Below, in pieces: positions 1-11,300 of a stretch of DNA of 64,000 nt. The notes under the pieces were generated by a model. The model was not told the origin of the DNA and did not search any database. It saw nothing but the letters and a program-made list of their open reading frames with translations. Position 1 is the first letter of the stretch. Every line of letters begins with the position of its first letter. Origin of the DNA: Anarhynchus alexandrinus (lineage: Eukaryota; Chordata; Aves; Charadriiformes; Charadriidae); the NCBI GenBank assembly GCA_008711295.1, contig VUYV01000036.1:633187-697186 (forward strand), read 5' to 3'. The translations under genes were made by a program, and so were the position numbers.

Positions 1-470
1 GAGGCTGGGGACAGCCCTGGCAGGAGCTGGGTTGGCGGCTCCATCTCCCAAATTGGGTTATTGGGGTTCCCCTGGCTGCCACTGTGTTTCTTGGGCTCCT
101 TTCGCATGTGTGTGAGGAGACGAGCCTTCTATCACACAACATAATCTACTCCTGTTTCCCTTTCCCCCTTCATCTCTCTTTGAAAACATCCTGTTTCTCT
201 CTTTTTTCTTGTTCTTTCCCCCCCTGTTTTCTTCACACCTCCCCCCCCTTTTTAACAGACACAAATGCTGGATTTACATTCTTTTATATTACAAGTGAAT
301 AATGTACTGATGATTTCCACACCCAACGCCTCATTATTTTGGAAGTGACATCTCAGTGGGCCCTTCTCCAAGGCTTCTCAAACTGCGCTCCAACCATATG
401 CCTAATGCAAAAGTAGTTTAGTACCCTCTCTGCTGAACGTGACAGTTTTGCAAGCTTTTATACAGAATAC

Positions 471-1333
471 AATCATAGAATTGTCTAGGTTGGAAAAGAC
501 CTTTAAGATCATCGAGTCCAACTGCAAAGCTAACACTGCCAAAATCACCACTAAACCATGTCCCTAAGTGCCTATATGTCTTTTGAATACCTCCAGGGAT
601 GGTGACTCAACCACTTCCCTGGGCAGCCTGTTCCAATGCTTGATAACCCCTTCGGTGAAGAAACTTCTCCTAATATCCAATCTAAACCTACCCTGGTACA
701 ACTTGAGGCCCTGTCCTCTCATCCTATCACTTGTTACTAGCGAGAAGAGGTCGACCCCCAGCTTGCTACAACCTCCTTTCAGGTAGCTGTAGAGAGTGAT
801 AGGGTCTCCTCTGAGCCTCCTTTTCTCCATACTAGACAACCATAGTTCCCTCAACCACTCCTCGTAAGACTTGTGCTCCAGACCCCTCACCAGCTTCGTT
901 GCCCATCTTTGGACACACTCCAGCACCTCATTGTCTTTCTTGTAGTGACGGGCCCAAAACTGAACACATTATTCAAGGTGGGGCCTCACCAGTGCAGAGT
1001 ACAGGGACACGATGACTTCCTAGTCCTGCTTGCCACACCATTCCTGACCCAAGACAGAATGCCATTGTCCTTCTTGGCCACCTGAGCACATTGCTGGCTC
1101 ATATTCAGCCGGCTGTTGACAAACACCCCCAGGTCCTTTTCTGCCAGGCAGCTTTCCAGCCACTCTTCCCCAAACCTGTAGCGCTGCATGGGGTTGTTGT
1201 GACCCAAGTGCAGGACCTGGCACTTGGCCTTGTTGAATCTCATACCATTGTCCTCAGCCCATCAATCCAGCCTGTCCAGATCCCTCTGTAGAGCCATCCT
1301 ACCCTCAAGCAGATCAACACTCCTGCCCAATCA
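471..1333 (-). mobile_element. CR1 LINE fragment, 5'-truncated
   Basis: The element runs on the minus strand. Its 3' terminus is at the low coordinate, where AATCATAGAATTG and TTGGAAAAGACC match the standard CR1 tail. Minus-strand frames at 564-926 and 986-1243 encode pieces of the C-terminal part of the CR1 ORF2 protein ([32 protein letters not shown]). They are in different frames, so the copy is dead. It is closely related to the plus-strand copy at 36590-37164. The high-coordinate end is the usual 5' truncation and is placed to about 10 bp. Confidence 0.93.
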
Positions 1334-2929
1334 ATATGAAGTACTAACTGTACCTGTATTGAATTTATCCTATCATCTGTTGCTCACTTCAGAATATCCA
1401 CTGAGATCATATCCGAAACATCAGTAAAAAGGGCAAAGTCATATCACACAGAGTTTTAACTACACCACTTCATCCTGTTCTTAGTTTTATGTGTTTGAAA
1501 AATCAGAGTAAATGACTACTTGATACAATAATGTGCCCCTTTAAAATATTCTGTATTTGACACAGAATAAATCTTATTTAATATGCTCTCCAAACACTGT
1601 TTTTAATCTCTCATATGCAAAAAGAAAACTCTTCAACATAGTTTTCTCCTACAGTTCATGAGTGAAAGCCATCATTTCCATTCGTACTCTTTTCCTTGAA
1701 GTGTACATCACCACGAAGTGTTTGTGACAGTTAAACTTTTAAAATAACCCGTGTACTTTTATTCACCTTATTTCTATGATGAGAGACCTCACAGCAAGGA
1801 TGGAATAACAATATGGAAACTAACCATCTAATCCAACTGAACACACTTTATTGAACTGTTATTACTTCCATGTGTAACAGGAAACTAAAGCCAACTGCAA
1901 TCCCTAATTTTTGGCATTCACAGTATGCATTGTATCCAGCAAAAGTGAATTTCACTTTTCATCTTTATTTTTACTGCACAGTGATATTAGACATATGGAC
2001 TTAACTTGATCATTTAGAGATCAAGTGTTTTAACTGAGTAAAAAAAAGCAAGGTCCTTATTATGCCTAAAGCAATACTGCTCTTTAAAAAGTTGTAATGC
2101 TTTATAAATATTATTCTAATCTCTTTTGCAGTATGAATATTCTTTAAAATAACTGGTATGAAAATTTTAGTGCAGATGATAAAATCTTCCAGAATGGATA
2201 TAAAGAGTAATAACAATATAGTTATAACACAGATTCAAGTCAAACAATTTATATGAAAGAAAATTGCTATGGATAAATTCAATGCCAAAGAGTTATATTC
2301 CAATTTAATCTGAGATAGTATGTGTGATAAATTAACTAATAATTCTCAAGATATAAAACCTAGTTTCCTAAAAAATATGAATATAAAATTATGAGCTACT
2401 ATCATGACAAATACTTGCATTCAATATCGACAGAAATAAATAGTCCTTTATTAAAGCATTCTAAACTTTGTTTTCTAAATAAGTGGTATTTTTCAAGATA
2501 CATCTCTGATATGGAAAACAGCCCCAAGATGGATCAATCAGGTAAGTACCTTTCTTAGTGGAGGTCTGAGGAGATTACAAACTCATTTTGTAGTTCCAGC
2601 AACATATTGAACATTCCATGCAATGAATCTTCCAATAATATTTACTGATAAGGTTTTTCTTTTCAATTCCCTTTTCTCTCCAATACATATGCTTTCCTTT
2701 GTTATGCCAGTAAATTATGAGATTGCTGCACGGCTTAGAATACTTTTCTCCTCAAGAGTTAATAATAACAAAAGACGCTAAAAGACAGGCTCTTTTGGTT
2801 TAGTTTACTTCACATTTTTGTAAAAATTTAAGGAAAGTCATCAGTTTCACCACTCACGGTTGTCAGTACCTCATGACTTTCCTAGACCTATATTAATCAG
2901 AGGCTACCATTAAAAGAGGGGAGGTGCAA

Positions 2930-3079
2930 TTTTTTCCTTTTTTTTTTTTTCTTCTTTATTGATTACATGGGTTCGATTTGAGAACAGATAAATTCGTGTA
3001 AGAAAAGTTATCAGTTACTTAGAGCAAGAAACCATATTGGACTGAGGAAATTTGTGATGTGAAAATAATTGGAGGCTGG
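2930..3079 (+). repeat. Inverted repeat arm A (intron 9)
   Basis: A T-rich tract is followed by TTATTGATTACATGGG and about 120 bp ending TTGGAGGCTGG. Its reverse complement recurs at 6118-6268. By hand alignment there are about 15 mismatches in roughly 121 bp, most of them transitions. Read on the minus strand the unit ends with CAATAAAG plus an A-rich tail. Confidence 0.9.
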
Positions 3080-4090
3080 AGGTCAAATACTAATTACTTA
3101 GAAAGATTATAAATATTTGGTTCTTAACAGAGGCTAAATTTTGGTAGAAAAAAAAGGAATGACCCTCACATACTAACATTAAAATTAATACAATTAATCT
3201 TTCAAAGAAATTGCATCACAAAGATCAAGAAACAGTTTTCTGACTCCTTATGCATATTTAATTCAAAATTACATTCCAAGAACAATTAACTCGATTCTTT
3301 CCTACAAAACGGTTAATTCCAAAGCTTTAACTACTGCCTGTATGGCTTACATTTTGTGAATTTTAGAATCCCATTTCTCTTTAGTCCTATAATTTAACTT
3401 CTCTAAGATTCTTAAATAGAATAATCAGAAAATGGTAATCTGCCAGTGATGGACACAATTAGTTTAAAGGTTTCTATAAACCAGTATCACTGATGTGCAT
3501 AGGAAGGAAATCAAGTTAAGGGGAAAATCTGTATGCAAGTATAGATATAAAACATGTCAGAAAGCTCAAAAGGACTTCCAAAAAAGTTAAAGCCTAATGC
3601 TGCAGACGACTGCTACTGATGCACATCTCAATCTTCCAAAGCTGTTCTGTGCAGACAAGCTCTACACATATATGAGCATCACCACAACTATACATGAACC
3701 ACTTTCACAGATTGCTTTCCTAATGAGATCTCTGAACACTATGTTTAACACCACTTTATACTGTGCTGCACCTCGGTGTTTTTTATGTGTCTGATTTCAA
3801 CATTCCTAGGATGTATTTTTAAGAAGTTTGGGGGATAAGAAAGATGAGAAAGGTAAAAAAAAGTATATTAAAAATAGACCATACATACAGATTTTTCCTT
3901 TGCATCTGACAGCGCATCCTCCCTGCTTTTCAGTGAAAGTTAGATCTTTTTAGCTTAGCTGATGCTATGCACAGTGCCTTGTAGGCACATGGTTTTCTCA
4001 GCTGTTCAGATAAAGTACCACAAGCACCCATAAAACGGAGGTTTAATAAAAATGTAAAAAAGAATAACTTTTTAAAATATGAAAAACTCA

Positions 4091-4315
<225 letters not shown>

Positions 4316-5769
4316 TCATACTTGTGCTACTTGTGGAATATATGAAGTATGTAACATTATTAGCAGTGTTAGAATATAGCTACTTTCCCCTATTGCATTT
4401 TCACTGAAAGAAAAATCATCCTAAAAGTCTAAACTGAGTAATTAATAGGATGTTTTTATATTTACTATAAGTGTTTACATCTTGTACTTCATTTTAAGCA
4501 AATATCAAGAATAAAAATTGATTCCACTGAATATGAATTTACCCTATCAATGCAGACTGTAACATCTCTGAAGGAGAATAAGGATTTTAACAAGAAGTCA
4601 GGAAAAATTTGGATCCTGAAAATACTAAGACACACACGTAAAGAAATCCTTCACTGCTACATACCTCTGCATAACCAGGTCCTACATAAAGTCAAGAAAA
4701 ATAGCTATTCAGAAAGCAAAACTGTTAAATTAAAATTTTAGCAAGAAAATAATCATGCAGATTAATGCCACTTATTTCAGTTTTACATGGCAATTACAAG
4801 CAACGTTTTCTAATTTTAAATCTCAATGTTTGTGCCGGTTTTATGTGATCCGCTTCATAAATAATTACATAGCCCAACATATAAAGAAGGTGATATAAGC
4901 ATCTTTTAATCAAAAAAAACCCAAACTGGGTTCATTGTGAAACACAACAATGAAAGCAAAATATTTTTAATCTGATGGGAGTATAAAGCTTCACCACACC
5001 CAAATATCTTGAAGTTTATTGAAACTACATAATAAATTGCCAAGAATCAAACAGTATCAGATACCTTTGGTCAGAAATATGGCAAAGTCTCACTTTTCAT
5101 AATACACATTTTATAATTTCATAAGGTGCATAAAAAAGTTTTGTGAACTTCTAGAGATGCACATCAGAAAAAAAAAAAAGAGAATAATGAGTATGCTAAT
5201 CTTTCAACAACAGTTACATTCTGACTTTTAAGATAAGTACATAGTGTACTGCTGGTGCACCATTAATCATCAAGTGAAAAAGCCCAGGACAGTGCCAGCT
5301 ATCAGGTCAAACTTTCTTAATGCTTTGATCTTCAATTTCATGTCTACACCAGCACATTCTCCAGTCGGGCAGCTCTGTGTTGTCTACATAATAGAATACA
5401 TAAAGGCAATGCCTTAATTTTACAGTTTTCTTTCTAATTCAAGTACTTTTTACTAATTCTTTTGCTTTTCTAGGAATGACTCAATCAACAGCTTTAAGGA
5501 GCTCATCCACAGATGGACTGGCAAGTCACAGCCCTATAAACAAGATGATCCATATACTGTACTATGAAGTGGTTTGACAACATTCAGAGCTAAACAAGAT
5601 AGGAAAAGGCATTTCAACAGTTGGAAAGCAATCCACAGTTATGCAGGCTGATTTCTTTAATTTCTTTTGCCAGCACTGGAAACTCATATCTAAAGAGCTG
5701 AGGCATTAACTGCACTATAAATCTGCCCAATACATCAAAATAACAGCTCAACGAACAAAATGTACAGTC

Positions 5770-5851
5770 CAGTTTTAAGTTGATATGATAAAACTGACAC
5801 AATCAGTTTTAAGTTGCTATGGTAAAACTGATACAAGTGATCAGTTTTAAA
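5770..5851 (+). repeat. Short tandem repeat of hairpin units
   Basis: Two units (5770-5803 and 5804-5841) and the start of a third each begin CAGTTTTAAGTTG. The two full units each contain the complementary TAAAACTG, so each can fold on itself. Confidence 0.85.
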
Positions 5852-6117
5852 GGTGTTTTTGAAAATCCTCTTACTTTTATTTTAAACAAAAATTCTTTTA
5901 CGTATATTTGCTCTGAGACATTCACACTTTGAAACATTACAAGCTATCCTTAAAGTTACAGATTCGGTTTCTCAGAATTTAATAGTATGAAACAGATGCT
6001 GTTAGAACACATATAAGAAAATCCAGCAGCTCAGTATCCTGTCTCCGCAATGAAGACAATTTGATGTTTAGGAAAGAGTAAGAATAGGGCCTTTAATGTG
6101 TTCCTTTGCTATTTCTC

Positions 6118-6268
6118 AGCCTCCAACTATTTTCACATCGCAGGTTTCCCGAGTCCAATACGGTTTCTTGCCCTAAGTAACTGGTAGATTTTCTTGCACG
6201 AATTTATCTGTTCTCAAATTGGACCCATGTAAACAATAAAGAAAAAGAAAAAAAGGAAGGAATAAAAA
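6118..6268 (-). repeat. Inverted repeat arm B (intron 8)
   Basis: This is the inverted partner of 2930-3079. On the plus strand it runs from CAGCCTCCAACTATTTTCAC to ACAATAAAGAAAAAGAAAAA, an AATAAA-like hexamer followed by an A-rich tail. Arms A and B flank BCKDHB exon 9. It is unknown whether this is a two-copy duplication or a dispersed repeat family. Confidence 0.9.
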
Positions 6269-6724
6269 ATATGGCATTTTGGAAACCGGCTTCTCTGATA
6301 TGAGAAATCCTTATTTTTTAACATACGATTCCCAAAGGCTTTAAGGATTCCTTGCCTGTAGGAGCCCGTTAAGAGCAAGCAAGCAGCTGTGATCACCAAG
6401 CACTGCATCCAAGCATGTCAGCCCTGCTAAATAGTACTACATATCACCCCTGGTGGGAAACCACACTAGCATAGCTTTGGTGCTTTTAGTACTTATCGTA
6501 GCTTGATCAGGGCCAGCACGGATACCTGCACCACACTATGCCATTTAGAAATACCTTAAAAATTCTCCTAATGGTTAAACCAGAATCAAAATGAGCAGAA
6601 ATTAACCATCATACTGCGCTGCAAAGAGATTTCTGGACTTTTAGGAAGGAGGTGAGTACTGCGATTTCCGAATATTACAGGCTGCCCTGCATGAATTTCT
6701 ACTTCACATTTAATACTTGTTACT

Positions 6725-7187
6725 AAGCTACAGTGAGTCTTTCAGAAAGACATGCAATCTTAATTACGGTATTTCCAGCATTTGCGAACGCATCACAGCT
6801 ATTGGTTAAGTTGTTCCAGTGTTTAACTGCCTTCCATGTTAAAATTTTGCACCTTATTTCCAAACTAATTTGGCTGACTTCAACTTCAAGCTGTTGGTTC
6901 ACATTTTACTTCTGTTTGCTTGACGGAGAAGCTATCTATTATCACATTTCTGCTCCCCACATGAATGCGTTAAGATTGTGATCAAATGATCTCTTAACCA
7001 CACTTTTGCTAAACTAAGCAGACTGAGCTCTAAATCTTTCACCATACAGCACACTTCCAATTCCTTCATCATTCTTACGACCCTACCCTGAATCATCTCC
7101 AGTTTTCAATGTCTTTCTTGAAGTACACCCATCTGGAACCAGCATTCCAGCCTTTTTCAGAACACCACTGAATAGGGAGATAATATA
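6725..7187 (-). mobile_element. Ancient CR1-like LINE fragment
   Basis: On the minus strand this resembles the old, highly diverged CR1 class. It keeps the order of recognisable pieces: a segment around TTGTTCCAGTGTTTAACTGC, then CACCTTATTTCCAAACTAAT, CATTTCTGCTCCCCACATGA, AACTAAGCAGACTGAGCTC and CATCATTCTTACGACCCTAC. It has no open frame. It ends where the much better preserved plus-strand CR1 at 7188 starts, suggesting interruption by that insertion. Identification rests on remembered consensus features, so confidence is moderate. Confidence 0.7.
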
Positions 7188-7766
7188 ACCTCGATACGAG
7201 GCGAGGGAGGTGATTCTGCCCCTCTACTCCACTCTCGTGAGACCCCACCTGGAGTACTGCGTCCAGCTCTGGAGTCCCCAGCATAAGAAGGACATGGACC
7301 TGCTGGAGCGTGTCCAGAGGAGGGCCACGAGGATGATTCGAGGGCTGGAGCACCTCTCCTATGAGGACAGGCTGAAAGAGTTGGGGCTGTTCAGCCTGGA
7401 GAAGAGAAGGTTCCAGGGAGATCTTATTGCAGCCTTCCAGTACCTAAAGGGGGCCTACAGGAGAGCTGGGGAAGGACTTTTTACTAGGGCATGGAGTGAT
7501 AGGACGCGGGGGAATGGCTTCAAACTGGAAGAGGGCAGGTTTAGATTGAACATTAGGAAGAAGTTTTTCACTTTGAGGGTGGTAAGGCACTGGAACAGGT
7601 TGCCCAGAGAGGTTGTTGAGGCCCCATCCCTGGAGGTGTTCAAGGCCAGGCTGGACGTGGCCTTGGGCAGCCTGGTCTAGTGGGAGGTGTCCCTGCCTAT
7701 AGCAGGGGGGTTGGAACTCGATCTTCAAGGTCCTTTCCAACCTAAACCATTCTATGATTCTATGAT
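7188..7766 (+). mobile_element. CR1 LINE 3' fragment, well preserved
   Basis: This plus-strand CR1 has an open frame at 7210-7680 covering the C-terminal end of ORF2 ([51 protein letters not shown]). The 3' UTR follows, and the tail CATTCTATGATTCTATGA ends at about 7766. About 157 codons remain open, so it is one of the younger copies here. The catalytic reverse transcriptase core is missing through 5' truncation. It belongs to the same subfamily as the inverted copy at 50902-51478. Confidence 0.95.
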
Positions 7767-8029
7767 ACTGCAAGCTCTTGGATGTATGAGGCATTTTGGC
7801 CAAAACGTAACAACATGAGTCCAGTTTCAACCAACGACTGCGTTTCCCTGTTCTTGGGAAAGAAGGATAACTGCTTCTTGAAATAAAGCTAGAAATATAG
7901 TGTGCATTTATTATTTCAAGGTACAAAATTATATTTGGATATGCTGAAAAATACATTGTGTGCCTGAACCTAGCTCAGTTAATGAACCTATCCTCTCTTT
8001 ATCAGTGACTGAGTGTTTATCTATTTCTC

Positions 8030-8330
8030 CAGCTGTTTGTTACCTCTAACTTATCAGTAACAGTTTTAAATGTTTTCCATATCTTTGATAGAAATATTAA
8101 AAAACAGGTTAAAAATCAGACTCTGCAGAACCTCAGTGACTTTACTGTTTCCATTCACTAGTACTGCCTTTACATGACATACAGTTAAAGGCAATGCAGC
8201 ACTAATGCCTTACTTCTCAACTATATTAATTTGTTTTGTGAGCACTTCATTACGAATTGTTGATTGCATATTTCTAAGTTATTTCTCCCTACTTGCTTCT
8301 TCCTTGCTAATTTTTTTCATAGTTCTATAG
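8030..8330 (-). mobile_element. Possible continuation of the ancient CR1
   Basis: Weak similarity to the more 5' part of an ancient CR1 on the minus strand is visible: GAAATATTAAAAAACAGG, CAGACTCTGCAGAACCTCAG and GTGAGCACTTCATTACG. If correct, 6725-7187 and this segment are one old element split by the CR1 at 7188-7766. The similarity is faint and needs a profile search. Confidence 0.35.
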
Positions 8331-11300
8331 ATTGTTCTTTCTAACTGATTTGGGACACAGTTTGGGGGTTTTTCGTTTGTTTGTTTGTGGGTTTTTGTTG
8401 AAAAACTGCTCCATAAGGTACAAGATTAATAAATTACTGGTAGAAAGATAACTTGGTTCATCAGACACATTGGGTCTCTGTATGCCCTCTTCATTTTAAT
8501 TATTATATTATTTTCTCTATGTCACAGATAACAGTACTATCCAGTAATAACAGCAGCCAATAGCAACCAATATGATTTTCTTAAACAACTTTTTAAAATA
8601 TATTACCACATTAAAATGATTCAGCTTATATAGCTTAGAGGAAAGTCATAGCCCATGATGAAAAAGTCCAACCTTTTCCTACATCAGTAGTGTTCTAGAA
8701 TGGCTAACTGATTTAATTTCTCTGTCTTCATGTGGAAATTCAATCTTATTTCCTGGAAATAAAATGGTTAATCACTTAAAAAGGAAAATTTCAAAAGTAA
8801 CTGCTCTACAATCTGTAGGGCACAGTGGACATTGTTAATTATTATTTTCAGAATATCAATGCTCTTCTCTAAAACATTAACATTATTTTTAAAATATACT
8901 GTAAAACATTAGCCCCTGTCAAATCAAATGAGGCAAGCATTCAACCTCCAGGATAAGCAAAGCCCAACATTCAGAAGAGCATTTACAGTCCAAATAAAGG
9001 CTCCATGGTAAAATCCAGCAATGGGGTCCTCACCCTTCAAACTTAACAGGAAATCCCACTGGCATAAAACTGGAGAAGACAGTGGTTAAATCTCCACAGT
9101 GTAACAAATCGGCCGGCAGAGAATCCTACCATTTTATCACCCTTTAAAAAGGTGGATAATTGGAGTGGTTTTGTTTGTTTGTTTGTTTTTCATTTGGAGT
9201 AGCTAGAGAAAAGGCTGGCCTTTCAAGGACTGATGTATTTTTGTGCCCTCAATCATAGACTTGTTGCATTTCTATAAGGGCTTGATTCTCCTCCATTTCC
9301 CCAACATCCCCAACTCTGTCTTCCAAAACCCCAGTCTTTACACTTCTTCTTACTTCAGTAAGAGATTAAAATTTTGAAACATGTGCACATTCTGCAGCTC
9401 ACGTATAGTACTTTTAAAAATGCATCTTCAAAAAAATAGGGTGCGGCTTAGGAGATTGGCACTGATAAAAACGTTCCTTCTTTACATCCACAAACAGAAG
9501 TTGTTGTTTGCTGATCTTTAAAAGTCCAAAGAGACTTCTGAGGGTGCTGAGAGATTCTGTAGGTGTCTCCTGTCTCAAATTAAGTGAAAACAGAAACTTT
9601 TTTTCACTATCTTTAGAAACAGACCACAGAGGAAAGTCAGAGGCAACATCCAGGCATTTAGAGGGCACAGCTCCTCTTTGTGTCACACTCACTCTGCCCT
9701 TTCACAGCTGATGCAACCCTGGCTGCTCCCAAAAGGTAGAGGTCCTACCCTACCCAAAACCTCCTATTCCCAGCCCATCCCTGGCGTCTCCTCAAGAACT
9801 GAAGGGGCCACAGGTAAGCCACTTGAAGGAGATAAGATGATTTATCCTGCAGCAGTGTACAGTTAGCACAAAGCAGCAAACACACCCCAGAGACAGATTC
9901 AGAGATCAGAGGCAGATCAGGATTCGCTCACAGAAAGCTTCAGCAGTGCCCCCTCCCTCTGGAGGACAGCTGAGACCCAGGTGATGGCACATCACTGTCA
10001 CCTGTGCTATATCCAGTCATTCCAGAAAAGACTCTAGGGCTTTCAGGTACTACATTAATGCTAAAACAAAACCAGAAACCAGTATTGACTATGCTTTTCC
10101 ACCTCTGTTTCATTGTCAGGACTGTTTTACATCAGCGTCGTCCACAAGGATGACAGGATGACAACAGATGTTGTGTCAGAGCAAAAGGCTAGTGGCACAA
10201 TCACCCTGATAATGAAATTTAAAAAAAAAAGAGAAATGTTAATGCCTTTGCAAGACAAATGCTTTCAGATTGCACTCTGAAGGTTTTCTGAACGGCAGCC
10301 CAGCCTTTTTGCAGTGGAGCAGCTGAGTGAATTATTTTCAGCTTCCCTGACCACACTCTTTATCCAAGAGTTTCTATAATGACTTTTCTGTTCAACTCTC
10401 AATTCGTCATGTTGGCCGCTTTCTCCTCTCCTACAGGCACTGATGACAGAAGACAACAACACAAGTCTGGCGCTTCCAAGCGCTTTGAAATCTTAAGTGC
10501 TGACACTACCAATAACATGCTATGCCCTTACTTAGGAGAAAGCAGAATTAAACCAAAATGAGTTTGATGGTAAACTGCATTTTACACTATTATTTTCCAC
10601 ACATAACAACAGTGCTACTTCCAGTGCAACCAGCTGCTTCGCTAACAGCAACTGCATTTACAGAAATGATCAAAGTCAGAGTTTTATTATAAATGGCTGT
10701 TATTGTGTCACAATAGCAAGTTGTCTAATTTCTTTAAGAAAATCTTCTTCTCTGAATAAAAAGATTTTCCATCTCTTACAGAAAAGGAATTATTTTGATG
10801 TTCACTTTCACATTTAAATTTTGGCATACTTTTGATCGTGTTCTTTAGAGACTGTAAAAATTTCTTGCATAATTGAAAAACTAGCTTTCCAAAATAATTT
10901 TAAAGCAGCTGGCAAAAGTACTGAAATTGTATTTGTATTATATCCCACTTTGCACTAAGCATGAAAGATACAATTATAAAATTGTATAAAAATAAACATT
11001 AATAGATATGTGGCTTTACTGAAAGCCAATCAGAATACGGAAGCTTAAAAAAAAACACTCACACCAAAAAAAATTCAAACTTGGTAAAGTTTCAATAAAT
11101 GCCTTGAAAAACATGTTTTCTTTTTAATTTTTAGATCAGCTTTAATGAATTTGTGCTTGGAAATTGTAAAATCTGAGGAAGGCTACTTTCCCCAGCCCAT
11201 TAGTTCTACTTTCCTTTTAATGTTTCAACAACAAATGAAATCACACAGCAGCATTCTTGGTCCTGAACATCATAAGCATAGGGATAGAAATAAGATTCCA

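Noticed and set aside
7444..7956. 170-codon minus-strand frame
   Set aside because: It is the antisense shadow of the plus-strand CR1 ORF2 fragment and its flank.
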